Origin: Chryseosolibacter indicum
GTDB lineage: Bacteria; Bacteroidota; Bacteroidia; Cytophagales; Cyclobacteriaceae
Length of the DNA stretch: 64,000 nucleotides
Direction of reading: 5' to 3'
Assembly (NCBI RefSeq): GCF_018598585.1
Contig: NZ_JAHESD010000015.1
Coordinates: 1,703-65,702, forward strand
Position 1 is the first letter of the stretch, and the number at the start of each line of letters is the position of its first letter. Below, piece after piece: positions 8,037 to 17,290 of the stretch. The position numbers and the translations under genes were made by a program. The notes under the pieces are model-generated. The model had not been told where the DNA came from. It saw only the letters and a list, made by a program, of their open reading frames with translations, and did not search any database.

Positions 8037-9319
8037 CGCTTGTTTTTATAAAGATTAAGATATCCTATTAACATATCTGCCTTGGGTTGAAAAGGTTGAT
8101 AATAAACAAAGATCTCATACATATTTTCCGTTTCATAGTGTGAACCTTCTAGAGCATAGGGAGGAAGGGAGTTTGATTTTACAACGTATTGGTAATCGTA
8201 CCATCCTTGTTTTAAAAGAAATTGAGCAGTGTATTCACGGTTTGTTGTGTCGTAGTACATTTTATTTTCTTTGTTAAGGTTCCATTGTTGGAATGCTCCG
8301 GTAACATAAACATCTCCTGGAATTTTATCCTTTGATACTAATGTAAAATTGACAAACGCATAATTGGCAAAAGAGGCGTCTCTATAATCAAGGTTGTCAA
8401 GAATAAATCCACCATTTAAATCATCATACTGACTATAAGCTTCGTTTGCTCTTGACTTGTCCTTTTCCAGATACAGTTCAAATGGTTTAACACTTTTATT
8501 TACCCGGGCCACATTTCTGCCGGGGTAATTTAGAGACCTCATGTCAAAGAAACGGAACTCACTTCCGCCTTTAAACATTTTATTTTCATCAAAAAAACGA
8601 TATTCAATTTCTTTCTCTATTTCCCTGACAAAGCTCGGTCGGACATCAGTAGCAATATTGTCCCACCGCTGGTTTTGCCGAATCACAACTTTGACATTAT
8701 CTAAAGGATTAATTATATCTAAATCTTTATAGTTAATTGTGAAATTGATTTGCTGATTAAGAGAAGCAATATCACCTGCTCCTATTAAGTTTCGCTCATT
8801 TAAAAACGCAACCCTGTTATCGTAGACCATGAATCGCTTGCTGAGGATTAAATCATTTTTATCGCTTCCTCTGTATACAACCAGCACATAATTTCCGGGC
8901 AATTTTACTTGTGGAATAACAAATCTATAGTGAACATAGGGAACGTGAGAATCTACAGAGAATTCAAAATTGTTTATTGGAAATTCATTGTATTCAATCA
9001 TGTAGTCCAGGTCCATCAAAATTGACTTCGTCCAATCGTAATTGCAATGAAAAATTCTTGCATAATAAGTGTCGCGTTGAGTTGTAAGGTCATCAAATTC
9101 AAGGATGAGATTCTCACCCCCTAATTTAGTAACAGCAGGTAGCAAAGAGCTAGTTTGATTTGAAGAAGCAGGATGGATTACAACGGTTTTAATTTCAGGC
9201 TCATATGTTTGATCAGCAAAACGCAGTACTTTTACAGAGCCTTCGGAACTAATTGCATTCGGGGCGAGGGGAGTACACCCCGCGAGCAGGAGTAAAGTAT
9301 ATATAACGAGGTAACGCAT
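8033..9319 (-). CDS. Type IX secretion plug-family lipoprotein (DUF5103)
   Basis: A 428-residue exported protein with a lipoprotein signal (MRYLVIYTLLLLAGC, lipid-anchored Cys15). The body matches the DUF5103 family: DTYYARIFHCNYDWTKS, then MIEYNEFPINNFEFS, YVHYRFVIPQVKLPGNY, and the C-terminal GWYDYQYV and YETENMYEIFVYY strands. A member of this family was found plugging the SprA translocon of the type IX secretion system, which gives the current family name. This copy is consistent with the T9SS cargo protein at the left end of the window. The gene is monocistronic and convergent with the Cas6-like gene. It could be a paralogue rather than the plug itself. Confidence 0.8.
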   Translation of the reverse strand: MRYLVIYTLLLLAGCTPLAPNAISSEGSVKVLRFADQTYEPEIKTVVIHPASSNQTSSLLPAVTKLGGENLILEFDDLTTQRDTYYARIFHCNYDWTKSILMDLDYMIEYNEFPINNFEFSVDSHVPYVHYRFVIPQVKLPGNYVLVVYRGSDKNDLILSKRFMVYDNRVAFLNERNLIGAGDIASLNQQINFTINYKDLDIINPLDNVKVVIRQNQRWDNIATDVRPSFVREIEKEIEYRFFDENKMFKGGSEFRFFDMRSLNYPGRNVARVNKSVKPFELYLEKDKSRANEAYSQYDDLNGGFILDNLDYRDASFANYAFVNFTLVSKDKIPGDVYVTGAFQQWNLNKENKMYYDTTNREYTAQFLLKQGWYDYQYVVKSNSLPPYALEGSHYETENMYEIFVYYQPFQPKADMLIGYLNLYKNKR

Positions 9320-9347
9320 ACTAACGACGAAATTATAAAGTTATTCC

Positions 9348-9372
9348 AACCTTTTAATATCAGAAGTTGTCT
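9348..9372 (+). promoter_or_regulatory. Possible ECF-type autoregulatory promoter
   Basis: AACC (9348-9351), 17 nt, then GTCT (9369-9372) resembles the AAC / GTC boxes of ECF-sigma-dependent promoters. If used, transcription would begin at about 9378, just past the first ATG (9375), and the ATG at 9405 would be the start. This is a pattern match only. Confidence 0.22.
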
Positions 9373-9374
9373 AA

Positions 9375-9962
9375 ATGCTAGAAAACGGCCGTACAAAGGA
9401 CTACATGCTCAAGGAACCTGAACTTATTGAAGGCTGCAGGAAAGGCACCAGAAGCTTCCAAAAGGCTTTGTATGAGCGATATTGTCGTAAAATGCTTGCT
9501 GTTTGTTTACGCTATTCTAAAACCACAGCGGAAGCAGAGGATATTTTGCAGGAGGGTTTTGTAAAGGTTTTTCACGCAATTAAAGATTTTAGGCAGGAAA
9601 GTAAGCTGGAGACGTGGATAACACGGATTATGGTTAATACTGCCCTTAATTATCAGCGCAAAAAGCTTTATCTCTTTCCGATGGTAGACGTGCAGGAAAT
9701 TGATTTACCTGAAAATGAGATTAGCATTTCAGGTATTCACTTTTCGCAACTATTAGAAATGATACAGTCGTTGCCGCAGGGATGTCAGATTGTGTTTAAC
9801 TTATTCGCCATTGAGGGATATAATCATAAAGAGATTGCTGAAATGTTAGGAATATCAGAGGGGACGTCGAAATCGCAGTATTCGAGGGCGCGTACCTTAC
9901 TTCAGGAGAAGTTGTTAAAAGAGTCATCGTATTATAAAAAATATGGACAGGGGAAAATTTGA
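9375..9962 (+). CDS. ECF-family RNA polymerase sigma factor
   Basis: A 195-residue sigma-70 family protein with only regions 2 and 4. Region 2 contains LYERYCRKMLAVCLRY and AEDILQEGFVKVF and binds core polymerase and the -10 box; region 4 contains the helix-turn-helix YNHKEIAEMLGISEGTSKSQ for the -35 box. The ATG at 9375 is used here; a second ATG at 9405 (MLKEPELIEG) also gives a complete domain. Its 3' end overlaps the next gene by 20 bases, so the two are translationally coupled, which is typical of a sigma factor with its own anti-sigma regulator. It probably responds to an envelope signal. Confidence 0.93.
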   Translation: MLENGRTKDYMLKEPELIEGCRKGTRSFQKALYERYCRKMLAVCLRYSKTTAEAEDILQEGFVKVFHAIKDFRQESKLETWITRIMVNTALNYQRKKLYLFPMVDVQEIDLPENEISISGIHFSQLLEMIQSLPQGCQIVFNLFAIEGYNHKEIAEMLGISEGTSKSQYSRARTLLQEKLLKESSYYKKYGQGKI

Positions 9963-11463
9963 AGATCAATGGGCAGATGCTTTCAAGCAAGCTGAGGTAG
10001 GTCCATCTTCAGATGCATGGATTAATATTGAGCTTGAATTGGAAAGAGCCGAAGGCAAGAAGATGCGTCGTAGATTGTTTTTTTACAAAACATTAGCTGC
10101 GGCTTCTGTCGTTTTTGCTTTAATGGCAGGAGGAGTAAGTGTTTACTTGACACAACAAAATAATTTTAATAAGTCCTTAAATAGTGCTCTCACTTATAAT
10201 CACAATTTGAATGGAACAACTTTACAGAATGAACTAACTGGCGAGGACATAGAAGAATCTTTTAAAGTAGATTCAAACGTAGAGATTTCGGGTAAGGCGA
10301 ATTTAAATGAATTAGATGCTTCAAACGGCGTAGTAAAGGATAGAAAGGAAAATGCGAACAACGCTACTTACGAATTCGGCAGTAAAGGAGAAGAAAAAAT
10401 AGATATGGCAAGTGAAACTCTCAAGTCCCTCTACGCCAATGATAATAGCGGAGTTGAAAAGAAAGGAAGGAATGAGGCTATCAAGACATCATTTTCTTTT
10501 TTGGCTAACGAGGGTAATTCGACTATTAAAAGTTTTAGTTCTGAAAACTCTGATCACCTCTATCTTGCTCTTAACAAAGACCGATTACCAGCTCTTTATG
10601 AAAGGCCAGATATAACGCTTACGCTGCCAAAAAAAGAAGAACAAGATGCTGTAGCGGTGATGATGGCAAAACTTGCTGCCAGGGAACAAGAAATCAGGGA
10701 GGAGAAAAAGGAGAAAGCCTCATCTGAAGATGAGAAGCTTTGGACATCTGTCGGCGTATCAGCTGGGTCATTTAATACCATTGCGTCTAATGTTGCTTCA
10801 TCGTCTTCTAGTGCTTTTGCCGCCAGCAACGCTGTAATGGCAGATAACGAGGTTAAGGCCTCCGGTGTTGCTTATGCTGTTGGCGTTAATATGGGTACAC
10901 GATTGACGCCGAGATGGGTATTACAGGGCGGCGTGAACTATTTGACCCAGTCATCTGATTATACTGCTAATGCAGTTGTTGGTTCACCTGATTATCAAAC
11001 TTTTCGTCCAGCTTCAATTAACGAATTAGAACAATTGAGCACAGATGCCTCAGCCAGAATTAAATCAGAAAAACTAGTAACGACAGCACCTTACAATGTA
11101 AACAACAGTGTTCGATATATCAGTTTACCTATGCAGGCCGGTTATACACTAATTAATAAGAAATTTGGCTTGCAGTTAAACGCGGGTATATCTACTGATT
11201 TATTCATTCAAAATGTAAAAACTGCAGAGGGCCAGAGTCTGTCTAATGTTGATCAGGGTAGGGATGATGCACCTTACCGGCCAATGAATTTTAGTGGATT
11301 AATGGGAACAGAGTTAAGCTACAGATTCAGTCAGCGCTATCGCATTACATTGAATCCAGGTGTACGTTATCCTTTTCAATCTATTTATAAGTCGGATTTA
11401 GGGGTCGAATCTACACCAATCACTTTTGACGTTGGCCTGCGTTTCAAATATATATTTCATTGA
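9943..11463 (+). CDS. Anti-sigma-like membrane protein with C-terminal outer-membrane beta-barrel domain
   Basis: A 506-residue protein whose start overlaps the ECF sigma gene by 20 bases. Residues 1-45 are soluble and charged (FEDQWADAFKQAEVGPSSDAW), like the cytoplasmic part of Bacteroidota anti-sigma proteins. Residues 47-69 form one hydrophobic segment (FYKTLAAASVVFALMAGGVS). Residues 70-260 are a low-complexity, Asn/Lys/Glu-rich linker. From about 265 to the C-terminal YIFH the pattern is amphipathic beta strands with Gly and aromatic residues, ending in Phe-x-x-x-Phe/His, as in PorT-like outer-membrane barrels. The layout suggests one polypeptide linking the cytoplasmic sigma factor to the outer membrane. 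Both the anti-sigma role and the barrel are inferred from position and pattern. It could alternatively be an inner-membrane protein with a periplasmic beta domain. Confidence 0.7.
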   Translation: MDRGKFEDQWADAFKQAEVGPSSDAWINIELELERAEGKKMRRRLFFYKTLAAASVVFALMAGGVSVYLTQQNNFNKSLNSALTYNHNLNGTTLQNELTGEDIEESFKVDSNVEISGKANLNELDASNGVVKDRKENANNATYEFGSKGEEKIDMASETLKSLYANDNSGVEKKGRNEAIKTSFSFLANEGNSTIKSFSSENSDHLYLALNKDRLPALYERPDITLTLPKKEEQDAVAVMMAKLAAREQEIREEKKEKASSEDEKLWTSVGVSAGSFNTIASNVASSSSSAFAASNAVMADNEVKASGVAYAVGVNMGTRLTPRWVLQGGVNYLTQSSDYTANAVVGSPDYQTFRPASINELEQLSTDASARIKSEKLVTTAPYNVNNSVRYISLPMQAGYTLINKKFGLQLNAGISTDLFIQNVKTAEGQSLSNVDQGRDDAPYRPMNFSGLMGTELSYRFSQRYRITLNPGVRYPFQSIYKSDLGVESTPITFDVGLRFKYIFH

Positions 11464-11593
11464 CCCTCTAGTTTTTTTACTAAACTAAGTCTTGTAAGTG
11501 GTAAGGAATTTACATAATGAACAGCCTATACTCCGAGGTTCGGCTCTGACCAGGAGTAAGGCGTTCTTTATTCTAAATTCTGATTTTATCTGC

Positions 11594-13504
11594 TTAGCTT
11601 AGTTTATCAATTTCAATCGCTATTTGCTCCCACTCCGCATTAGCCTTTTGTAATTTGTCTTCAATAACATTGAATTCATTTTTCGCCTTCTGCATTTTAT
11701 TGAAGTCTCCGTAGACTTCCGGTTGCGTCATTTCTAATTCGATTTTATTCTTCTTTGCCTGCAATTGCTCAATTTCTTCTTCTACTTTTCTTAGATTCTT
11801 TTCCAAAGTCTTCCGTTGCGATTCATTATTAATCGCTTTTGGCCTTTGTTCCGGTTGTACTTTTTCTACTTTAGGTTTTGGCTCCGGCTTAACTTCCGTG
11901 TTGTTTAACTCGTTTTTCTTTCTCCAAAATTCGTACTCTTCATATGTACCAGGATACTCTTTGATTTGCTTGTCTTCGATATACCAGATTTTGTTGGCAA
12001 TCTGTGTTACAAAGTAACGGTTGTGAGAAACTACAATAAAGCTTCCCTGGTATTGTTGCAACGCCTGGATTAGAATGTTTTCAGAGATAAAGTCTAGGTG
12101 GTTGGTAGGTTCATCTAACAGCAAAAAGTTTGCTTCCGAGATTAACGTTTTAGCAAGCGCGACACGTGATTTTTCACCCCCAGAAAGCACTTTTATTTTT
12201 TTAAATACATCTTCATCTGAAAACAAGAAGCAACCTAAAACATTTCTTAACTCCTGTTCTGTCTTTCCAGATCCGGCCTGTAATAGCTCTTCTAATATTT
12301 CATTCTCAACATGGAGTGATTCGAGCTGATGCTGGGCGTAAAATGCCTTGATGACATTATATCCAACAACTCTTTCTCCCTCTACAGGTTCTTCTCCTGC
12401 AACAATTCTTAATAAAGTAGATTTGCCTTTTCCGTTAGCACCAATTAAAGCAATCTTGTCTCCACGTTCAATTTGTATACTTGTATTCTTCAGGATCTCT
12501 AATGGCCCATAAGATTTGGAAACATTGTTAAGAGTGACAATATACCTTCCCGGTTGCTGATTAAATTTAAATCGAAAGTTTACAGCAGCTGTATCATCAA
12601 CGACCTCCTCAATCATGTCCATTTTCTCTAGGGCTTTGATTCTGGATTGTACTTGTCGAGACTTCGTTGCTTTTGCCTTAAACCTTTCTATAAACCTTTC
12701 TGTTTGTCTTATCTTTTGCTGTTGGTTTTCATATGCATTTTGCTGAATCTCTTTTCTTAATTCTTTCTCTTCCAGGTAAAAGCTATAATTACCTTCGTAG
12801 GAGATGAGCTGTTGCTGAGTAACTTCAACCGTTCTGTTAATTACGTTATCTAAAAATCGTCTGTCGTGAGAGACGATTATCACAGCGCCCTCATAGTTTC
12901 GTAAGTAATTTTCAACCCACTCAATAGAGGGTAAGTCTAAGTGGTTGGTAGGTTCATCAAGCATTAAAAGAGATGGTTTTTCTAAAAGAAGCTTGGCCAG
13001 CATAACGCGCATTCTCCATCCTCCTGAGAATTGTTTCAAAGGTCTATGAAGGTCAGCAGTTGAAAAACCAATACCTTCTAATACCTCTTCTGCCTTTGCC
13101 TGCATAGAATAGCCATTAAGGTGATCAAATCTCTCCTGCAATTTTGTAAGCTTCTCCACCAGATCATCAGAATACTCAGTTTCCAACTTATGAAGGATTG
13201 TCTCAATCTGCCGTTGTGTATCAACGGCATCTTTAAAAGCGCTCATGGCAACAGTAACGATAGCGTCATCTGTTTGGTAGGAGAGAAGATCCTGGTTTAG
13301 AAAGCCGATTGTACAATCATTACTTTTACTTATCGATCCTGAATCAGCTGTATAATCGCCATTGATAAGTTTAAGTAGTGTAGATTTTCCCCTGCCATTA
13401 AGACCTATTAGACCTATTTTGTCTTTAGGTTTAATAAACAGGCTGGCATCTTCATAAAGCGGGCGTCCTCCAATGTAATAGGAGAGATTTGTAATAGAAA
13501 GCAT
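11594..13504 (-). CDS. ABC-F family ATPase (Uup/YheS-like)
   Basis: A 636-residue duplicated ABC protein without membrane segments. The first ATPase has Walker A GLNGRGKST, signature FSGGWRMR and Walker B LLMLDEPTNHLD. The linker (about 240-300) carries the ABC-F tower region, with KAKATKSRQVQSR. The second ATPase has GANGKGKST, LSGGEKSR and LLLDEPTNHLD. The C-terminal ~90 residues are a highly charged coiled coil, as in Uup. ABC-F proteins act on ribosomes in the cytoplasm, some relieving stalling or protecting against antibiotics. The C-terminal coil and overall length favour the Uup/YheS housekeeping groups over resistance types. The gene is transcribed alone and divergently from the sugar dehydrogenase gene. 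Confidence 0.92.
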   Translation of the reverse strand: MLSITNLSYYIGGRPLYEDASLFIKPKDKIGLIGLNGRGKSTLLKLINGDYTADSGSISKSNDCTIGFLNQDLLSYQTDDAIVTVAMSAFKDAVDTQRQIETILHKLETEYSDDLVEKLTKLQERFDHLNGYSMQAKAEEVLEGIGFSTADLHRPLKQFSGGWRMRVMLAKLLLEKPSLLMLDEPTNHLDLPSIEWVENYLRNYEGAVIIVSHDRRFLDNVINRTVEVTQQQLISYEGNYSFYLEEKELRKEIQQNAYENQQQKIRQTERFIERFKAKATKSRQVQSRIKALEKMDMIEEVVDDTAAVNFRFKFNQQPGRYIVTLNNVSKSYGPLEILKNTSIQIERGDKIALIGANGKGKSTLLRIVAGEEPVEGERVVGYNVIKAFYAQHQLESLHVENEILEELLQAGSGKTEQELRNVLGCFLFSDEDVFKKIKVLSGGEKSRVALAKTLISEANFLLLDEPTNHLDFISENILIQALQQYQGSFIVVSHNRYFVTQIANKIWYIEDKQIKEYPGTYEEYEFWRKKNELNNTEVKPEPKPKVEKVQPEQRPKAINNESQRKTLEKNLRKVEEEIEQLQAKKNKIELEMTQPEVYGDFNKMQKAKNEFNVIEDKLQKANAEWEQIAIEIDKLS

Positions 13505-13706
13505 GTAAAATTCAGTAAATCAAATCCAGATTATCACAATCCTTATGATATCAAATAGAAACAAAACAAAATGCAAAAATAATGACTATTTGATAGGATT
13601 ATTATATTTATTTATTGGATTTTGATAAGAAGTAACGAACCTCTTGTATAATTATAGTGCAAGATTTAATGAATGCCCTTAAATTTCGATCCTTAACAAC
13701 TAAAAA

Positions 13707-14912
13707 ATGATTCAATTAAAGTTATATTTTATTCTATCCTTTTCAGTTCTGCTCGCATGCAGCAATAGCGGTTCTAACGAAAACAAGGAAACCATCGCCA
13801 CCGATTCTGTAACCTCAGCAGTGCCTAATCCCGAAGACGGTAGCATTCCTGCGATCTCGGAATATTCAAAATCCCTGCCTTTAGATAAGTTAAAACTTCC
13901 TGCGGGTTTTAAAATCGGCGTGTTTGCCGAAGTCCATAATGCCCGATCTTTAGCCATTAGCCCATCCGGAGTTATTTATGTAGGAAATCGTGACGGGGAT
14001 AAGGTCTATGCAGGCAAGGACAGCGATGGAGACTTCGTTGCCGATAAAAAATGGACAATAGCATCTGATCTTACTATGCCTAATGGCGTGGCTTTTAAAG
14101 ACGGCGATCTTTACGTCGCTGAAACTACAAGAATCATTAAATTTCCTGGTATTGAATCTAAGCTTAACAACCCAGGGAAACCAGTGGTGGTTAATGACTC
14201 GTATCCCGAACAGGATGGACATCAATGGAAATATATAGCTTTTGGTCCCGACGGAAAACTTTATGTTCCGGTTGGAGCCCCTTGCAATATTTGTGAACCT
14301 AAGGAAGAGATCTATGCTACAATAACAAGAATGAATGCGGATGGGTCAGGTCGTGAAATATTTGCAAAAGGAGTAAGAAACACAGTAGGTTTTACATGGC
14401 ATCCTACAACAAAGGAGTTGTGGTTTACAGATAACGGAAGAGACTTACTTGGTGATGATGTTCCAAACTGCGAATTAAACGTTGCTCCTAAAGCAGGTTT
14501 GCATTTCGGATATCCTTATTGCCATGAAGGCTCTGTTAAAGATCCTGAGTTTGGAAATAAAAGACCTTGCAGTGATTTTGTTGCCCCTGTTCAAAAAATG
14601 GGAGCCCATGTTGCTCCTCTTGGACTAAAATTCTATACAGGCGACATGTTTCCAGAGACATACAAGAATCAGGTGGTTGTTGCTAAGCATGGTTCTTGGA
14701 ATCGTAGCAAAAAAAGTGGTTATGAATTAAGTCTTGTAAAACTTGAAGGCAACAAGTCAGTCGGCCATGAAACTTTTGTTAGCGGATGGCTGGACAACGA
14801 TTCGCAGAAGGCGTGGGGACGTCCGGTAGATGTCTTACAGTTAAATGATGGTTCATTGCTTGTTTCTGATGACCAGGCTAACGTTATCTATAGAATTACT
14901 TATCAGAAGTAA
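13707..14912 (+). CDS. PQQ-dependent sugar dehydrogenase-like lipoprotein
   Basis: A 401-residue protein with a lipoprotein signal (FSVLLAC, Cys18) and an acidic, Ser/Thr-rich linker. The rest is a six-bladed propeller of the soluble aldose/sorbosone dehydrogenase family: LKLPAGFKIGVFAE, GVIYVGNRDGDKVYA, MPNGVAFKDGDLYVAETT, GPDGKLYVPVGAPCNIC, FAKGVRNTVGFTWHP, LWFTDNGRDLLGDDVPNCEL and KHGSWNRSKKSGYE. Family enzymes oxidise sugars or related alcohols with PQQ. The NICEP cysteine pair and the HGSWNR strand are common in the sorbosone dehydrogenase branch. It is probably anchored in the periplasm or on the outer membrane. One base separates its stop from the following peptidase gene, so the two form an operon. 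Confidence 0.85.
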   Translation: MIQLKLYFILSFSVLLACSNSGSNENKETIATDSVTSAVPNPEDGSIPAISEYSKSLPLDKLKLPAGFKIGVFAEVHNARSLAISPSGVIYVGNRDGDKVYAGKDSDGDFVADKKWTIASDLTMPNGVAFKDGDLYVAETTRIIKFPGIESKLNNPGKPVVVNDSYPEQDGHQWKYIAFGPDGKLYVPVGAPCNICEPKEEIYATITRMNADGSGREIFAKGVRNTVGFTWHPTTKELWFTDNGRDLLGDDVPNCELNVAPKAGLHFGYPYCHEGSVKDPEFGNKRPCSDFVAPVQKMGAHVAPLGLKFYTGDMFPETYKNQVVVAKHGSWNRSKKSGYELSLVKLEGNKSVGHETFVSGWLDNDSQKAWGRPVDVLQLNDGSLLVSDDQANVIYRITYQK

Positions 14913-14913
14913 T

Positions 14914-16026
14914 ATGCTAAAGATTACGGTCTCCATTTTAGTTGTTGTCTCTTGTTCGCAAGCATTTGCTCAAGGGACCGCAACTCATCCCACGCCAGCT
15001 AAAACTGTAGCCTTTACGCCTGTTAAGAATCAGGCTAATACAGGAACGTGCTGGAGCTTTTCTACCATCTCCTTAATAGAATCTCAAACTATTAAATCAG
15101 GATTAGGAGAGTTCGATCTATCTGAAATGTATACTGTACGGAGTATCTATACGGAGAAAGCCCGTAACTATATTTTAAGACAGGGAGCAGCTCAATTTGG
15201 GCCAGGAGGTTTAGGACATGATGTCATTAATGCAATCTCTAAATATGGAACAGCTCCTGAAAGCGTTTATTCAGGGCTGCTACTAGGAACAAAGTCGCAT
15301 GACCATAGTAAGCTTGATGCTAGTCTTAAAGCTTACCTTGATAATGTGCTAAGTAAGCGACCTATTGCATCAGATTGGATGACAGGATTTCAACAGATTC
15401 TTGACGATCATCTCGGTAAAGCACCCGAAAAATTTACTTATAAAGAAAAAGTATATACTCCTATCTCATTTGCCAAGGAGGTTCTTAAGTTTAACAGTAA
15501 CGATTATGTGTTTCTGACATCTTTTAGTCATCATCCCTATTACGATCAATTCATTTTAGAGATCCCCGATAATTATGCAAATGCCTCATACCACAATCTT
15601 CCTCTGGAAGAAATGATAGCTTTGGTGGATAAAGCATTAGAAAAAGGTTTTTCATTGATGTGGGATGCCGATGTTAGCAATGCTAATTTCAATCAGAAAA
15701 AAGGCTATGCGCTTCAATTAAAAGAAGGGAAAGATGCAGTAAATAAAATTGATCCTGAGGCGGAAGAGGATTTGTATAACCAGGGCTTAAGACAGCAGTT
15801 GTTTGAAAACCTTACTACTCAAGACGATCATTTAATGCATCTGGTAGGAGTAGAAAAAAGCACGAAGGGAAAAAAGTTTTATGTTGTAAAAAATTCCTGG
15901 GGTGAGGTTGGCCCATTTAAAGGATTAATTAAAGTGTCAGAGGCATATTTTGCTATTAATACAGTTTCGTTAGTAGTGCCTAAAGATGCCTTGGATGATT
16001 CCTTAAAAGGTAAAATGCGACTTTAA
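14914..16026 (+). CDS. Secreted C1-family (bleomycin hydrolase-like) cysteine peptidase
   Basis: A 370-residue papain-superfamily protein. The ATG at 14914 gives a clear signal peptide (MLKITVSILVVVSCSQAFAQ) and is preferred to in-frame upstream codons inside the preceding gene. The catalytic cysteine is Cys46 in NQANTGTCWSFS, the histidine lies in DDHLMHLVG and the asparagine in VVKNSWGE, the order expected for clan CA. The spacing and the MYTVRSIY and GFSLMWDADVS segments resemble PepC/bleomycin hydrolase aminopeptidases, but those are normally cytoplasmic while this one appears exported. It follows the sugar dehydrogenase gene with a 1-bp gap. The substrate is unknown. Confidence 0.85.
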   Translation: MLKITVSILVVVSCSQAFAQGTATHPTPAKTVAFTPVKNQANTGTCWSFSTISLIESQTIKSGLGEFDLSEMYTVRSIYTEKARNYILRQGAAQFGPGGLGHDVINAISKYGTAPESVYSGLLLGTKSHDHSKLDASLKAYLDNVLSKRPIASDWMTGFQQILDDHLGKAPEKFTYKEKVYTPISFAKEVLKFNSNDYVFLTSFSHHPYYDQFILEIPDNYANASYHNLPLEEMIALVDKALEKGFSLMWDADVSNANFNQKKGYALQLKEGKDAVNKIDPEAEEDLYNQGLRQQLFENLTTQDDHLMHLVGVEKSTKGKKFYVVKNSWGEVGPFKGLIKVSEAYFAINTVSLVVPKDALDDSLKGKMRL

Positions 16027-16031
16027 CAACT

Positions 16032-16074
16032 TTAGAGAAGGGATTTAATAATTTTTCTGTTAACCCTTCTCTAA
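16032..16074. terminator. Shared hairpin between convergent genes
   Basis: TTAGAGAAGGG (16032-16042) and CCCTTCTCTAA (16064-16074) form an 11-bp stem with a 21-nt loop, followed by GTTTGTTAT. It lies between the convergent peptidase and hypothetical genes. The T-tracts on both sides are short, so efficiency is uncertain. Confidence 0.5.
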
Positions 16075-16086
16075 GTTTGTTATACT

Positions 16087-16605
16087 CTAAAAGTCATCAG
16101 CAATGTTCTCTATTTTCTTGGCTTTGTCCTCCTTCATCTTGCTATAAACTACAGGGGAGTCGTAAACCATTTCCAGTTCGTTTTTAGAATGAGACTTGAA
16201 TTTTAACATGATACTAGAACCCTTCCAAAAGTATGTCTCATTTTTCATATCATAATCCGCTTTGCCATAGATAGATTCAAGCGCCTTCATGAGACGAGGA
16301 TCTTTATCCGCTACTACAAAAATCTGGTAGATCAGACCTTTGTATGCTTTTAGCTCTACCTGCTTCACATTTACTTCACCAATCTTTTTATAGGCAGGAT
16401 GGTCTACCTCATACAGTTTAGCGTCAAACTCGTTTCTCTCTTTAAACTCCTTTTTAAGTTTTACTCCCTTAACTGAATCAACAGGGGTATTCAGTTTTAT
16501 GTCTTTAAAACCATGTCTTTTTTCTAATTCAGACGCTTCCTGGGCAAGTATTGAAAAAGAACACAGAATAAACACGCAGAAGCAAAGACCACTGTTTCGT
16601 ATCAT
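16087..16605 (-). CDS. Exported hypothetical protein
   Basis: A 172-residue protein with a signal peptide (FCVFILCSFSILAQ). The mature part opens with KRHGFKDIKLNTPVDSVKG and contains VELKAYKGLIYQIFVV, DPRLMKALESIYGKA and NETYFWKGSSIMLKF, an alpha/beta pattern with a lysine-rich C-terminus. The family is not recognised; the layout resembles small periplasmic proteins common in Bacteroidota. It is the second gene of a two-gene operon, 2 bp after the DUF2911 gene, so the two probably act in the same compartment. No catalytic motif is visible. Confidence 0.7.
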   Translation of the reverse strand: MIRNSGLCFCVFILCSFSILAQEASELEKRHGFKDIKLNTPVDSVKGVKLKKEFKERNEFDAKLYEVDHPAYKKIGEVNVKQVELKAYKGLIYQIFVVADKDPRLMKALESIYGKADYDMKNETYFWKGSSIMLKFKSHSKNELEMVYDSPVVYSKMKEDKAKKIENIADDF

Positions 16606-16607
16606 AA

Positions 16608-17132
16608 TCAGTTAAAAAATTTTATAGGTATAGCAATACTAACGTTGTCCCACATAATCAAAATATTTGCCAATTCATTTCTTTGGTCTATTTGGATAGT
16701 CAATGGTTCATAGACAACGTTTAGTTGTTGAACGGGTACATCAAACCTGAAAACGTCGAGTTTAGGATTGTAATTATAGGACCCAAAAAGACCAAAGTCA
16801 CTGTTTATAACAACTGTCCATTTGTCTTTATTTGGAATTGTAAATATCGTGTATACACCAGCCTTTAAAAGCTGATTATTTATGAGGATATTCTTAGTGA
16901 GAAGAATTTCTGTTGCCTCATTTGCACCTGTTCTCCAGATTTGCCCATACGGTACTAACTTTCCGAAAATTTCCCTGCCGTTTTTTGCAGGCTGCGAATA
17001 AGTTATCTTAATATAAGCATCTTTATAACGCGCGCGTGCAAGTGCTAAAGGACTGCTTCTTTCGGTGACCTCCTGTGCTTTTGTTGCTGAAATGGAAATG
17101 AAAAGGACAACAAATGTTAAATACCGCTGCAT
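16608..17132 (-). CDS. Exported DUF2911 protein
   Basis: A 174-residue protein with a signal peptide (YLTFVVLFISISATKAQ). It matches the DUF2911 family: RARYKDAYIKITYSQPAKNG, FGKLVPYGQIWRTGANEATE and LKAGVYTIFTIPNKDKWTVV are its usual landmarks, ending in an IMWDN-x-x-x-x-IPI strand. The family is abundant in Bacteroidota, predicted to be periplasmic, and has no assigned function. It is the first gene of a two-gene operon with the exported hypothetical downstream. Confidence 0.85.
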   Translation of the reverse strand: MQRYLTFVVLFISISATKAQEVTERSSPLALARARYKDAYIKITYSQPAKNGREIFGKLVPYGQIWRTGANEATEILLTKNILINNQLLKAGVYTIFTIPNKDKWTVVINSDFGLFGSYNYNPKLDVFRFDVPVQQLNVVYEPLTIQIDQRNELANILIMWDNVSIAIPIKFFN

Positions 17133-17240
17133 GCCTTAAATATAAGGCGAAAATTTAGCACAATGTTATGAATCCGGCTAAAGTCACCATGGAAAATTAA
17201 ATAATCTCATTGGCAGCTTAAAAGATCAAATAATTAGAAA

Positions 17241-17285
17241 GAAAAGCAATCTTTGAGGCGCGCAAGCGTTGCCTCAAAGATTGCT
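17241..17285 (-). terminator. Strong rho-independent terminator of the TPP-enzyme operon
   Basis: A perfect 15-bp stem (AGCAATCTTTGAGGC at 17245-17259 with its complement at 17271-17285) encloses an 11-nt loop. Read on the minus strand it is followed by TTTTCTTTC. It begins 5 nt after the TPP-enzyme stop codon. Confidence 0.9.
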
Positions 17286-17290
17286 GTAGT

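Noticed and set aside
11530-11558. Hairpin between the barrel-fused regulator and the ABC-F gene (ACTCC...GGAGT)
   Set aside because: Only five plus three pairs with mismatches and no T-run; not convincing as a terminator.
11594-13504. Antibiotic-resistance ABC-F protein
   Set aside because: The C-terminal coiled coil and chromosomal context fit Uup/YheS-type housekeeping proteins.
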